From: Lysobacteraceae bacterium SCN 69-320
GTDB lineage: Bacteria; Pseudomonadota; Gammaproteobacteria; Xanthomonadales; Rhodanobacteraceae
DNA: 64,000 nt
Assembly: GCA_001725155.1 (NCBI GenBank)
Contig: MEFP01000011.1
Location: forward strand, 1-64,000
Reading direction: 5' to 3'
In this document: positions 41,021 through 49,812 of the stretch, piece by piece
Numbering within the stretch: position 1 is the stretch's first letter
Layout: each line of letters begins with the position of its first letter
Made by a program: the position numbers and the translations under genes
Notes under the pieces: model-generated
Database searches by the model: none
The model's input: the letters and a program-made list of their open reading frames with translations, nothing else
Told to the model about the DNA's origin: nothing

Positions 41021-41464
41021 TCAGTTGCAGCTCGGCAGTGCGGCGGTGACGCTGGAGGTGGCTCCGGCCGGGCTGACGATCGTGACGGTGACGTTGCCGC
41101 CGCTGCAGCTGAAATTCTCGACCGGATCCGCCACCAGCGTGCTCGTGGTGGCGCTTGCGCCCTGGTCCGAGGACCAGAGGTAGACGAGGTCCTGGCTCTG
41201 CGGCCAGGCCTCGCAGGAATAGCCGGTGCCGCTGCGGCCGCACTTGAGCTGCGGCGAGGGCGGCGGCAGATCGGACGGCGCGTGGTCGATGACCAGGGCG
41301 TTGACCGAATCGCAGTCGTTGTTGATCACCGGCGCGATGAAGACATAGCAGCCGACTTCACAGACAGAGCGCATGCGCCAGTCGCAGAAATCGGCCTTGG
41401 CGTTGCTGCTGGTGCCGACGAGAGCGGCGGTGCCGGCCAGAAGAGCGAATATGGTGCGGTACAT
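41021..41464 (-). CDS. Small exported protein with GYxCEAWPQ motif (paralogue 2)
   Basis: A 147-residue exported protein. The ATG at 41464 has an AAGGGGGG ribosome site and starts a signal peptide (MYRTIFALLAGTAALVG). A Cys-rich N-terminal segment (DFCDWRMRSVCEVGCYVF) is followed by the domain LKCGRSGTGYSCEAWPQ ... ENFSCSGGNVTVTIVSPAGA ... LPSC, which parallels paralogue 1 nearly position by position. Downstream of the kinase gene on the same strand but with its own spacer of 130 bases. The domain is not one I can name. Confidence 0.65.
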   Translation of the reverse strand: MYRTIFALLAGTAALVGTSSNAKADFCDWRMRSVCEVGCYVFIAPVINNDCDSVNALVIDHAPSDLPPPSPQLKCGRSGTGYSCEAWPQSQDLVYLWSSDQGASATTSTLVADPVENFSCSGGNVTVTIVSPAGATSSVTAALPSCN

Positions 41465-41594
41465 GGTAGTAGCCCCCCTTAGGCTATGGGTCTTGCGATA
41501 ACTGAAAGAGGATGGGTGTGCATGGGCGGGAGCGTACAGGACAGCCGCACCGGCCGATGTTACAAGCGTACGCGGAAAAAGCCCGTGCATAGGC

Positions 41595-44171
41595 TCAGCC
41601 GTTGTTGGCAGTTTCTGCAGTCGGTGCGGTATTCGCGCTGGTCTCCAGCGTTTCCTGCGCGCGCCGGCAACGTTCGGCGACGTCGCCGGGCGGTGTCGCC
41701 GCAAGACACCCGGCGCTTTCGGCCGCTTCGCGCAGCAGCGACAGATAGGCTGCATGGATGTTCGCGCGCGTTCCGCGCGCCTGGGATTCGGCCAGCGGAT
41801 CGAGCAGCAGGGTCAGCGCGTCCGGCGCGCGCCGGTTCTTGAGTAGAAAGCGTGCGAAGTGATTGCGCCAAAATGCCGTCGGCATTCGGCTTTCTTCACG
41901 AATCCGTTCGCCGCGATCGAGCACGTCGCGATACAGCGCCTCGGCTTCGTCGTCGCTGTCGCCGAGGTCGGTCAGCATCTGCGCGAGATTGAAGGCGGTG
42001 CGCAAGGTGTTCGGATGGTCGGGACCGACCGAACTGCGCCAGGCCGCCAGCGATTCGCGGATGGCCTGCACGCCTTCGCTGCGCTGGCCGGCTTCGGTCA
42101 GCGCGACGCCGAGCGAATTGCGCGCCTGTGCCGACACGGTACTGGTCGGACTGTAGATGCGATCCACTTCGGCGACGACTTTGCGCGCTTCCGGCACGGC
42201 GGCTGCCGCGCCCCGGGCGCGACGCAAGGTGTCGAGCCGGTACAGGCGAACGAGCGTCAGACGCGGATGGTCCGAAGCCAGCTCGGCATGCTGCCAGGCC
42301 AGGGTCTGGTCGAGCAGGGTCAGGGCTTCCTGATTGCGGTCTGCCGTGCGCAGGGCGCCGGCCAGCTGCAGCCGCGCGAGCACGGCCGTATCGTCCGATG
42401 GCGGCCGCATGCGCGTGTCGCGCACGGCGTCCTGCAGATAGCCGATCGCGCGCTGCGTGTCGCTGCGGTGGTAGCACAGCATGCCCATGGCCAGTTCCCA
42501 CTCGGCCGTCGCCTGCAGGCCCAGCGCTGCGGCGCGCTCCAGTCGCTGTTCGGCCGTGGAATATTCGCCGGCGCTGGTGCGGGCGCGCGCTTCGAGCACG
42601 AGCAGGCTGCCCAGGCGCTCGGGCGGCAGACCGGCCTTTTCGGCCGCCTTGCCGGCACGTTCGGCCAGGTCGCTGGCCTGCGGGCTCAGTCCCACGGCGA
42701 GTTCGACTTCGGCCAGCGTGCCGGCCAGCTCGGCATAGACGTCGGGCTGCGTGTCGAAGGTGGTTTCCAGCGACGGCCGTGCCGCCTCGAGCACCGAGCG
42801 CGCGGTGACGTTGGCGCCGGTGATGCCGGTCGGATTGGCGGCGGCGAACGCGTTCTTGAGCAGGCCCACGGCACGCTGCGCGCGGTCGCGTTCGTGGGTG
42901 ATCGCGATGTTCTGGCGCACGATGGCCACGACCGCCGCGGCGATGGTCAGGAACAGCACTGCGCTGAGCGCCGAGGCGACGCGATGGCGCGAGACGAACT
43001 TGCGCCAGCGATACCAGCGGTCGCTCTGGCGTTCGCGGATCGGCTGTTCCTTGAGCACGCAGTCGATGTCGTGGTCGAGCTGATCGACCGTGCCGTAGCG
43101 CTCGGCCGGCAGCTTGCGCAGGCAGCGCTGCACGATGTGTTCGAGATCGCCGCGCAGCGCCTCGCGCAGTTCGCGCACGCTGGTGCAGCCGCGCGCCTGC
43201 GCCAGCACGAGATCGGCGTCGCCGACGCGACTGGCCATCGGGGGCGGTGGCAGCTGGCGGATCGCGGTCTCGATCTCGCCGGGCGTCATGTTGGCGAACG
43301 CGAACGGCAGGCGCCCGCTGAGCAGCTCGTACAGCAGCATGCCCAGTGCATGGATGTCGCAGGCCACCGTGATCGGTCCGCCGCTGAGCTGTTCGGGCGC
43401 GGCGCTGGACGGTGTCAGAAAGCGATCCATCGTCTGCGTCGCGTTGGCGTTGCCGAGCCGGCCCAGCGGCTTGGCGATGCCGAAGTCGAGCAGGCGGATC
43501 TCGCCGTCGTCGCTGACGAGCACGTTGCTCGCCTTGATGTCGCGATGCACGACGAGGTTGCGGTGCGCGTGGGCGACCGCGGCGAGCACCTTGCGGAACA
43601 GCACCAGCCGCTCGGCCATGCCGAGCGTGCGCGCGTCGGCCCAGCCGTCGATGGCCTGGCCGCGCACGAATTCCATCACCACGTACGGCGTGCCGTCGGC
43701 GGTGGTGTTCGCGTCGATCAGGCGCGAGATGCCCGGGTGGTCGAGCGCGGCGAGAATCGCGCGCTCAGTCGAGAAGCGTCGCAGCAGGGCCGGATGCAGC
43801 AGGTCGCGGCGCACGAACTTGATCGCGACTTCCTGGCTGAAGTCGTGTCCGCTGCGGGTGGCGCGGAACACGCGCCCCATGCCGCCGCTGCCGATCTCCT
43901 GCTCCAGCGTGTAGCTGCCCAGGCGCACGCCCGGCCGCAGGGCGTCGGCGTCGAGGGCATCGAGGCTGGTTTCTACCAGACCCAGCGCCGTGCGCGGCTC
44001 GCTGCCGAGCAGGCTGCGGTCCCGTTCGATCAGCCGGACCAGTTCGTCAGCGAGGCTGGCGTCTTCGGTGCGGCAGCGGGCAAGCAGTTCCTCGCGCGCG
44101 ACCGGATCGAGATCCAGCGCCGCGTCGAACAGTTCTCCGAGTCGGCGTATGCGCTCAGCCGGCGTCTTCAT
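41595..44171 (-). CDS. Transmembrane Ser/Thr protein kinase with C-terminal TPR domain
   Basis: An 858-residue Hanks-type kinase. The N-terminal ~80 residues are helical. The kinase domain starts YTLEQEIGSGGMGRVF (from about 88), with Lys118, the catalytic loop HRDIKASN (Asp211) and DFG (Asp229), so it should be active. A single membrane helix lies near residue 400, and the rest is an array of TPR-like helices that would be outside the cytosol. Its start overlaps the ECF sigma gene by 17 bases. The pair probably forms a signalling unit in which envelope sensing controls the sigma factor. Confidence 0.92.
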   Translation of the reverse strand: MKTPAERIRRLGELFDAALDLDPVAREELLARCRTEDASLADELVRLIERDRSLLGSEPRTALGLVETSLDALDADALRPGVRLGSYTLEQEIGSGGMGRVFRATRSGHDFSQEVAIKFVRRDLLHPALLRRFSTERAILAALDHPGISRLIDANTTADGTPYVVMEFVRGQAIDGWADARTLGMAERLVLFRKVLAAVAHAHRNLVVHRDIKASNVLVSDDGEIRLLDFGIAKPLGRLGNANATQTMDRFLTPSSAAPEQLSGGPITVACDIHALGMLLYELLSGRLPFAFANMTPGEIETAIRQLPPPPMASRVGDADLVLAQARGCTSVRELREALRGDLEHIVQRCLRKLPAERYGTVDQLDHDIDCVLKEQPIRERQSDRWYRWRKFVSRHRVASALSAVLFLTIAAAVVAIVRQNIAITHERDRAQRAVGLLKNAFAAANPTGITGANVTARSVLEAARPSLETTFDTQPDVYAELAGTLAEVELAVGLSPQASDLAERAGKAAEKAGLPPERLGSLLVLEARARTSAGEYSTAEQRLERAAALGLQATAEWELAMGMLCYHRSDTQRAIGYLQDAVRDTRMRPPSDDTAVLARLQLAGALRTADRNQEALTLLDQTLAWQHAELASDHPRLTLVRLYRLDTLRRARGAAAAVPEARKVVAEVDRIYSPTSTVSAQARNSLGVALTEAGQRSEGVQAIRESLAAWRSSVGPDHPNTLRTAFNLAQMLTDLGDSDDEAEALYRDVLDRGERIREESRMPTAFWRNHFARFLLKNRRAPDALTLLLDPLAESQARGTRANIHAAYLSLLREAAESAGCLAATPPGDVAERCRRAQETLETSANTAPTAETANNG

Positions 44172-44739
44172 CGCCGGGCACTACGTCGAGCCGTTCCGCC
44201 AGCCAGGCGCGCGCGAAGCGCCATTGCCGGCCGACCGTGGCGCGCGACGAGCCGCAGACCTCGGCAATTTCTTCCTTGGTCAGCCCCGAGAACAGGCGCA
44301 GCTCGACCACGCGTGCGGCTTCGGGCGCTGCCTGGGCGAATTCGGTCCGTGCCTGGTCGACGGCGAGCCAGTCGACATGGTCGCCCTGCGACGGCGCCTC
44401 GCGCTGGCTCATGTCGTCCAGCGCGATGAACAGCTGGTCGCCGCCGCGCTTCTCGGCCTGGCGTTCGCGCAGATAGTCCACCACGACGCGGCGCATCAAG
44501 GTCGCCGCAATCGCATGGAAATGCGCGCGGTTCTGCCAGTTCACGCCCTGCTGCGCATGCAGGCGCTCATAGGCTTCGTTGGCCAGCTCGGTCGCGCGCA
44601 GGGTCAGGGCGCCGCCATGACGCCGGACCTGGGCACGCGCGAGCTCGCGCAGCACCGGATAGATATCGGTGGCCAACGCATCTTCGACGCTGCGATCGCC
44701 GCGTTTCCAGCGATCGAGCAGTTCCGTGATCGAGGACAT
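44155..44739 (-). CDS. ECF sigma factor (TIGR02999-like, kinase-linked)
   Basis: A 194-residue extracytoplasmic-function sigma factor. Region 2 contains LTLRATELANEAYERL and the FHAIAATLMRRVVVDYLRER segment; region 4 holds VVELRLFSGLTKEEIAEVCGSSRATVGRQWRFARAWL, an HTH for the -35 element (about residues 145-180). No anti-sigma gene is adjacent; instead a Ser/Thr kinase overlaps its 3' end. In Xanthomonas a comparable ECF/kinase pair (EcfK/PknS) controls a type VI secretion system. The ATG at 44739 has an AGGGGG ribosome site. Confidence 0.9.
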   Translation of the reverse strand: MSSITELLDRWKRGDRSVEDALATDIYPVLRELARAQVRRHGGALTLRATELANEAYERLHAQQGVNWQNRAHFHAIAATLMRRVVVDYLRERQAEKRGGDQLFIALDDMSQREAPSQGDHVDWLAVDQARTEFAQAAPEAARVVELRLFSGLTKEEIAEVCGSSRATVGRQWRFARAWLAERLDVVPGDEDAG

Positions 44740-45014
44740 CACAACCCCCTGCTTGCGATCCGCAGTGTAGCCCCAGTGCGGGCGCAACGGGTAAGCCGCC
44801 GGGCCTCGGTCCGCAGGCCGAGCCGGCACCGGTTGCGCGATCGGCTTGCCAAATCTGCGCTGTGCCGCATACCAGCACCGGGCGCCGCGGTGAGCCGCGC
44901 CGAGCGGTTGCCGTCGCGGCAGGCCGGCGGATGGTTGCGGCGCGCAGGTGCCGGTGTTGTGCGGATTGTGATGTTTTGCACATTGCGGCCAACCGGTGTG
45001 TGCGGCCGGCGGCC

Positions 45015-46490
45015 TCAGAGGAAATAGCGCAGGCTGACTTCGGCCGAACGCAGCCAGTCCGGCGGCAGCCCCGTCGTCAGCAGCACGGCAGCCGCCACGT
45101 GCGAAACGGCCTGTGGCAGCAGGCTGCGTTGCTGCAGCCAGGTGGCGCTCCAGATCAGGCCGCCGGCGAAGGTCGCCAGCATCAGCGTGGCATTCGGCGC
45201 GTGCAGCAGCGCGAACAGTGCCGCCGCCGTCAGCACGGTCCAGCGCCGCGGCAGGCCCGCCAGGGACAGGCGGTCGGCGACTACCGCGCCGATCAGGTAT
45301 TGCTGCACCAGCGCCCAGAGCAGATAGCCGGCCAGGGGGGCCGGCGCGGCCGCGGCGCGGATGGCGGGTTGCCCCAGCGCCAGCACGATCAACAGGCTCA
45401 GCAGTGGCGCTACGGCGGCCCAGGCCCAGGCTTGCGGTGCGCCGAGCCAGCGCCAGGGCTGCGCGGTGTCGCTGCGGGTCAGCACGGCGACGTGCAGTGT
45501 GGTCAGGCCGGTGGCGAGCTGCGCCAGCCGGTCCGGGTCGTCGCCAATCCGCAGGCCGACCACGAGCCATAGCGGCAAGGCGACGGCGAGCGCGGCCTGG
45601 GCGACCGCGCGCACGGCGCGCGAGCGGGGCCGGTACCAGCTGGCAGCCATCAGCGGCGCGAACAGCAGCAGGAAGGCCAGGCTGAAGTCCGTTCGTGGCC
45701 CGATCGGCGCAGCCGCGCGCAGCGCCGCGGCGACCTGCGCATCGTGGGCCGCGGTCACGACGACGGCCGCCGGTTCCTGGTCGCGCAGGGTGTCGCGCAG
45801 GCGCAGCACGGCCTCCGGGCGCAGCGCGGTATCCACGGTGAACAACGGCGCCTGGGCTGCCGGCAGCGGCAGGTCGGAACCGGTTGGCGGCCAGGGCGAA
45901 ACCAGCCCGGCGCGCCAGGGCGTGGCGTCCGCCGGCAGCAGAGCGATGTTGCGCAGGCGCAGGTCGCCGGCCAGTTCACCCCAGCGCAGGCGCAGCATGG
46001 CGGCGCGTTGCGGCGGCAGCGTGGTTTCCGCACCGTCGAGCTGCCAGCTCAACTGGTCGAGCTGCACATGGCCGTCGGCCGCCACGACGACGGCGAGGTG
46101 TTGCGGTTCATCCAGGTGTTCACGCAACAGCAGCAGGAACGGCGGCAGCGGTGCGGCGGCCTCGATCTGCAGCCGCGTGAAGCGGCGCAGGTCCAACGGC
46201 GCCGGCAGACGCAGGCCGACCTCGCAGGCCGGCGATCCGCGCCGCAGCAGCAGGCCGTCGGCGTCGATCTCGGCGTTGCAGCTGCCCTGCACGCGGCGGC
46301 CGATCAGTGCGTTCTGCGTGTCCAGGCGCCAGTGATAGGGCGTGTCGTCCCGCAGCAGCGGCGCGAGGAAGGCGACGGCCTCCTCGTCGAGCTGCGCGCG
46401 CAACTGATACCGGGCCAGCGCCTGCAGCGCCACGGCAACGGCGGCTGCGGCCAGCAGCCAGCCCGCAAGCCGTAGCAGGCGCGCCGCCAC
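45015..46490 (-). CDS. CPBP-like membrane protein with altered catalytic motif
   Basis: A 491-residue membrane protein. One N-terminal helix and a soluble beta-rich periplasmic domain (about 35-260) precede eight or so helices. The C-terminal part resembles CPBP intramembrane proteases: FxxxH is Phe426-His430 (LFALLHAPN) and the later His464 (QAVSH) is present. The first motif EExxxR reads QQ at 396-397 (LVQQYLIGAVVADRL), so the glutamates are missing. It may be inactive or a distinct subfamily. It starts directly after the phhB stop. Confidence 0.65.
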   Translation of the reverse strand: MAARLLRLAGWLLAAAAVAVALQALARYQLRAQLDEEAVAFLAPLLRDDTPYHWRLDTQNALIGRRVQGSCNAEIDADGLLLRRGSPACEVGLRLPAPLDLRRFTRLQIEAAAPLPPFLLLLREHLDEPQHLAVVVAADGHVQLDQLSWQLDGAETTLPPQRAAMLRLRWGELAGDLRLRNIALLPADATPWRAGLVSPWPPTGSDLPLPAAQAPLFTVDTALRPEAVLRLRDTLRDQEPAAVVVTAAHDAQVAAALRAAAPIGPRTDFSLAFLLLFAPLMAASWYRPRSRAVRAVAQAALAVALPLWLVVGLRIGDDPDRLAQLATGLTTLHVAVLTRSDTAQPWRWLGAPQAWAWAAVAPLLSLLIVLALGQPAIRAAAAPAPLAGYLLWALVQQYLIGAVVADRLSLAGLPRRWTVLTAAALFALLHAPNATLMLATFAGGLIWSATWLQQRSLLPQAVSHVAAAVLLTTGLPPDWLRSAEVSLRYFL

Positions 46491-46823
46491 TCAGGAGAAC
46501 AGGGCGTCGACTTTGGCGGCGCAGGCGAAGTCGTTGAGCGACAGCCCGCCGACGTCGTGGGTGGACCAGCGCATGCGGCAGTAGTTGTAGCCGAGCTCGA
46601 GGTCGGGGTGATGGTCTTCGCGATTGGCCATCCAGGCCACCGCGTTGGCGAAGCCCATGCTCTCGTGGAAATCGCGGAAGCGGAACTCGCGCCTGAGCTC
46701 GCCGCCGGCAGCCTGCCAGTCGGGCAGCAGCGCGGCGAGTTCGACGATGGCGGCGGCGTTCAGCGCATGGTCGGCGCCCTTGCGCGGCACGCAACGGGTC
46801 GCGATCAGCTCGTCCTTGGTCAT
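46491..46823 (-). CDS. phhB: Pterin-4a-carbinolamine dehydratase
   Basis: A 110-residue enzyme that dehydrates 4a-hydroxytetrahydrobiopterin, recycling the pterin cofactor of aromatic amino acid hydroxylases. The family motif with His-His-Pro is present as [14 protein letters not shown], followed by [17 protein letters not shown] chose the ATG at 46823, giving [13 protein letters not shown]. No phenylalanine hydroxylase gene lies in the window. It is divergent from nfuA and immediately precedes the CPBP-like gene. Confidence 0.92.
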   Translation of the reverse strand: MTKDELIATRCVPRKGADHALNAAAIVELAALLPDWQAAGGELRREFRFRDFHESMGFANAVAWMANREDHHPDLELGYNYCRMRWSTHDVGGLSLNDFACAAKVDALFS

Positions 46824-46875
46824 CACGGCTCTCCAGCGGTCAGGAAACGGCGCGCGAGTATAGCGAGGCATCGGC

Positions 46876-46904
46876 TTGGTCGGTTTTCGAATCAGGACTA
46901 CAAT
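46876..46904 (+). promoter_or_regulatory. Candidate nfuA promoter
   Basis: TTGGTC (46876-46881) and TACAAT (46899-46904) are separated by 17 bases. The start of transcription would be about 16 bases before the nfuA ATG. No IscR-type site was recognised. Confidence 0.5.
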
Positions 46905-46927
46905 GGTCCAGATTCAACGGAGCCCCC

Positions 46928-47539
46928 ATGATCAACATCTCCGAACGCGCCCAACAGCATTTCCTCAAGCTCATCCAGCAGCAAGGCATAGACGGACTGG
47001 GCATCCGTCTGCGCGCAGTCAAGGCCGGCACGCCGGCTGCGGATTGCCAGCTTGAATTCTGCGAACCGGCCGATCTCGCCGGCGACGAATGGACAGTCGA
47101 GTGCCGCGGCTTTCCGCTGTATGTCGACGCGGCCAGCGTGCCGTTCCTCGACGCCGCCGACATCGACTACGAGACTTCGTCCACCGGCGGCCAGTTGACC
47201 ATACGTGCGCCGCGCATCAAGGGCGAAGCGCCCGGCGAAAGCGCCAGCCTGGTCGAGCGCGTGCGCTACGTCATCGAGACCGAGATCAATCCGCGCGTCG
47301 CGTCTCACGGTGGACGCATCAGCCTCGAGGAAATCACGGCCGAGGGCGTGGTACTGCTGCGTTTCGGCGGCGGCTGTCACGGCTGCGGCATGGCCGACGT
47401 GACGCTCAAGCACGGCGTGGAGAAGACCTTGCGCGAGCGCATTCCCGAGATCACGGCCGTGCGCGATGCGACGGACCATGCCAGTGGCGCGAATCCGTAC
47501 TTCTCGCGCGAGGCCGCCGGCAAGTCGGCGATGGCCTGA
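46928..47539 (+). CDS. nfuA: Fe-S biogenesis protein NfuA
   Basis: Iron-sulfur cluster carrier of 203 residues. The N-terminal half is an A-type-carrier-like domain ([16 protein letters not shown]) without the usual three ligating cysteines in place, and the C-terminal Nfu domain carries the cluster CxxC as Cys150 and Cys153 in [16 protein letters not shown]. This two-domain layout is that of gammaproteobacterial NfuA. It is monocistronic and ends in a strong bidirectional terminator. Confidence 0.96.
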   Translation: MINISERAQQHFLKLIQQQGIDGLGIRLRAVKAGTPAADCQLEFCEPADLAGDEWTVECRGFPLYVDAASVPFLDAADIDYETSSTGGQLTIRAPRIKGEAPGESASLVERVRYVIETEINPRVASHGGRISLEEITAEGVVLLRFGGGCHGCGMADVTLKHGVEKTLRERIPEITAVRDATDHASGANPYFSREAAGKSAMA

Positions 47540-47563
47540 AACGCGCCGCGTCGACGACAGCAA

Positions 47564-47594
47564 CGAAAAAGCCCGGCATTGCCGGGCTTTTTCG
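47564..47594. terminator. Strong bidirectional intrinsic terminator
   Basis: CGAAAAAGCCCGGC and its complement form a perfect stem over a 3-base loop, with an A-run on one side and a T-run on the other (47564-47594). It serves both nfuA and the convergent cytochrome genes. Confidence 0.92.
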
Positions 47595-47610
47595 TGGAAT
47601 GGCGCAGTGC

Positions 47611-47961
47611 TTACTTGGCCGCGGGCGGATGGCTCAGATCGCCGAGCTTGCCGCCGGGCAGGCTGGCGAAATAGGCGGACAGATCGGCGATGTTCTGCTC
47701 GGTCATCGGCTGCATGAAACCGCTCATGATCGCGTTCTTGCGCTTGCCGTTCTTGTACTGAAGCATGGCTTCCTGCAGATAGTCGCGGTACTGGCCGTTG
47801 AGGCGCGGGTACTGCGGATCGGTCGGGTTGCCGTCGGCGCCGTGGCAGGCGGTGCAGGGAGCCGCAAGCGCCTTGCCGGCTTCGGCGTTGCCGGCAGCCT
47901 GAGCGAGCGAGGAAACGGCCAGCGTCGTAGCCAGCACGAACAGCGGGAAAAGGCGATTCAT
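47611..47961 (-). CDS. Small periplasmic cytochrome c (class I, c5/c553-like)
   Basis: A 116-residue monohaem cytochrome. A signal peptide (MNRLFPLFVLATTLAVSS, cut after AQA) is followed by the haem site CTACH and a distal Met ligand candidate in the SGFMQPMTEQNIADLSAYFASL segment. I chose the ATG at 47961 (GAGGA upstream). The second cytochrome gene ends 18 bases upstream on the same strand, so both are likely made together. Confidence 0.9.
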   Translation of the reverse strand: MNRLFPLFVLATTLAVSSLAQAAGNAEAGKALAAPCTACHGADGNPTDPQYPRLNGQYRDYLQEAMLQYKNGKRKNAIMSGFMQPMTEQNIADLSAYFASLPGGKLGDLSHPPAAK

Positions 47962-47979
47962 CCGGGGCGTCCTCGGCAA

Positions 47980-48303
47980 TTACGGGGTCAGGCCGGCGAG
48001 ATACGCGGCGATGTCTTCGATGTCCTGGGCCGACAGGCTCTCGCCCTGGGCGCGCATGGTCGGGTGGCTGCGGTCGCCGGTCTGATAGCCCTTCAGCGCG
48101 GCGACCAGATATTCGAAGTTCTGCCCGGCGATGCGCGGCACGTGGTAGTTCGGATACGCGTTCTTGTAGCCCGTGACACCGTGGCAGCCGTGGCAGGTAT
48201 AGGTCTTCAGGCGACCGGCTTCCTTGTCGCCCGCGGCGTGCGCGGTGGTGGCAGCGAAAGCGGCGGTGGCTAGCAGGGAAGCAAGCAGTAGCGATCGGGT
48301 CAT
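47980..48303 (-). CDS. Small periplasmic cytochrome c
   Basis: A 107-residue monohaem cytochrome with a signal peptide (MTRSLLLASLLATAAFAATTAHA) and the haem motif CHGCH. The axial Met is probably in SHPTMRAQGESLSAQDIEDIAAYLAGL. It is similar in layout to the following cytochrome but with a distinct YPNYHVPRIAGQ insert, as in c4/c5-type electron carriers. Both probably donate electrons to a terminal oxidase or a similar enzyme not in this window. Confidence 0.9.
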   Translation of the reverse strand: MTRSLLLASLLATAAFAATTAHAAGDKEAGRLKTYTCHGCHGVTGYKNAYPNYHVPRIAGQNFEYLVAALKGYQTGDRSHPTMRAQGESLSAQDIEDIAAYLAGLTP

Positions 48304-48533
48304 CGTCGGGGTCCGGCGGGGGCGGTTGCCTGGCTGGTAAAGCGGCGAGTATAGCCGGCGCGATGCGTGAAGCTCCAGCCGCGTCTGCCAGGGCCGTACG
48401 AACGGCATGGCGACGTGACTACCGGCTCACGACGCGCGCGGCGCCACTTCACAGAATGCTCACTGTCACCGCGGAGGGCAAACCCGGTGCATCCCTTTCC
48501 CGCGTCGCGGCATCTCAGATCGTCGCGACCCTG

Positions 48534-48565
48534 TTGTTATGACTAGTGATGTAGTCTAGTATAAC
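48534..48565 (+). promoter_or_regulatory. AT-rich candidate promoter of the RND pump operon
   Basis: A distinct AT-rich patch with TTGTTA (48534-48539) and TATAAC (48560-48565) or TAGTAT (48557-48562) lies about 30 bases before the first candidate start codon. CTAGT occurs twice in it (48543-48547 and 48556-48560). No regulator gene is adjacent, and no operator is proven. Confidence 0.35.
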
Positions 48566-48594
48566 ACCACAATACCAGCACACGGGCTCACGCC

Positions 48595-49812
48595 ATGCTC
48601 CCCGACTTGCCTCGTCCCGCTTCTGAACTGCGGCCAGGAATGGTTCGTATCGCTTTGATTTTCAGTGCTTTCCTTTTGCTTGTCGGCTGCGGCAAGGGGG
48701 CGGCGGACAAGACCAAGGCCGCCGAGACCACCGCGCTGGTCCCGGTCGAGGCCGCCACCGCAGCCGCGCGTCCGATCGACGCGAGTTATTCCGGGACCGC
48801 CACGCTGGAAGCCGACCGCGAAGCCGACGTCGTCGCCAAGACCGGCGGCGTGCTGCTCAAACTGCTCGTCGAGGAAGGCGACACGGTGCGCCAGGGACAG
48901 GTGCTCGCGCGGCTCGACGACGCCAGTCCGCGTCTGAGTCTGACCAAGGCCGAAGCCACCCTGCGCAAGCTCGAAGCCGACTACCGCCGAGCCGACGAGA
49001 TGTTCAGCAAAAAGCTCTTGTCGCTGGAAGAACACGACAAGATCAAGTTCGACCTGGACAACCAGCGCGCCGTCTACGATCTGGCGCGGCTGGAACTGTC
49101 GTACACCCAGGTCGTCGCGCCGATCGACGGCGTCATCGGCAAGCGCCTGGTCAAGGAAGGCAATCTGATCCAGATCAACCAGCCGCTGTTCCATATCGTC
49201 GATTTCGATCCGCTGCTGGGCATCCTCAACGTGCCCGAGCGCGAACTCAATACGCTCAAGCCGGGCCAGGCCGTCAGCATGGTCGTCGATGCGCTGCCGG
49301 GGCAGCGTTTTCCGGGCGTGATCGACCGTGTCAGCCCGGTGGTCGAGGCGGCCAGCGGCACGTTCCGCGTGACCTGTCGCTTCAACGCCGACGCGCAGAC
49401 GCTCAAACCGGGCATGTTCGGCCGCATCGACGTGATCTACGACCGCAAGCAGGACGCGCTGGCGATCCCGCGCAGCGCGCTGATCGAGGAAGACGGCGAA
49501 ACCGCGGTGTATCTGATCGTGACTGCCGCGCCGCCGGCCGCCGAGACCAAGCCCAAGGACGGCGAGGAGGCCGATGCGGCCAAGGCCGCGGCGGTACCGG
49601 CGCCGCCGGTGCCGACCCTGCAGGCGCAGCGCCGCGTCGTGCGCATCGGCTTTGCCGACAGCGAATACGTCGAAGTGCGCGACGGTCTGCAGTCCGGCGA
49701 CCGCGTCATCACCGTCGGTCGCAACGCCGTGCGTGACGGAACCCTGGTGCAGGTGCTCGACGCAGCGCCGGCGCCGGCCGCGGTCGCGACAGACGCGGAG
49801 AAGCGCCCATGA
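48595..49812 (+). CDS. RND efflux periplasmic adaptor (membrane fusion) lipoprotein
   Basis: A membrane fusion protein that bridges the two RND permeases to an outer membrane channel. The lipobox L-L-V-G-C ends the signal (Cys32 from the ATG at 48595, or Cys17 if the ATG at 48640 is used; neither has a good ribosome site). The barrel-sandwich hybrid is seen in VVAKTGGVLLKLLVEEGD and YTQVVAPIDGVIGKRLVKEGN, then beta-barrel segments. An Ala/Pro/Lys-rich insert of about 40 residues interrupts the C-terminal domain. The stop overlaps the next gene by 4 bases. No TolC gene is nearby. Confidence 0.9.
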   Translation: MLPDLPRPASELRPGMVRIALIFSAFLLLVGCGKGAADKTKAAETTALVPVEAATAAARPIDASYSGTATLEADREADVVAKTGGVLLKLLVEEGDTVRQGQVLARLDDASPRLSLTKAEATLRKLEADYRRADEMFSKKLLSLEEHDKIKFDLDNQRAVYDLARLELSYTQVVAPIDGVIGKRLVKEGNLIQINQPLFHIVDFDPLLGILNVPERELNTLKPGQAVSMVVDALPGQRFPGVIDRVSPVVEAASGTFRVTCRFNADAQTLKPGMFGRIDVIYDRKQDALAIPRSALIEEDGETAVYLIVTAAPPAAETKPKDGEEADAAKAAAVPAPPVPTLQAQRRVVRIGFADSEYVEVRDGLQSGDRVITVGRNAVRDGTLVQVLDAAPAPAAVATDAEKRP

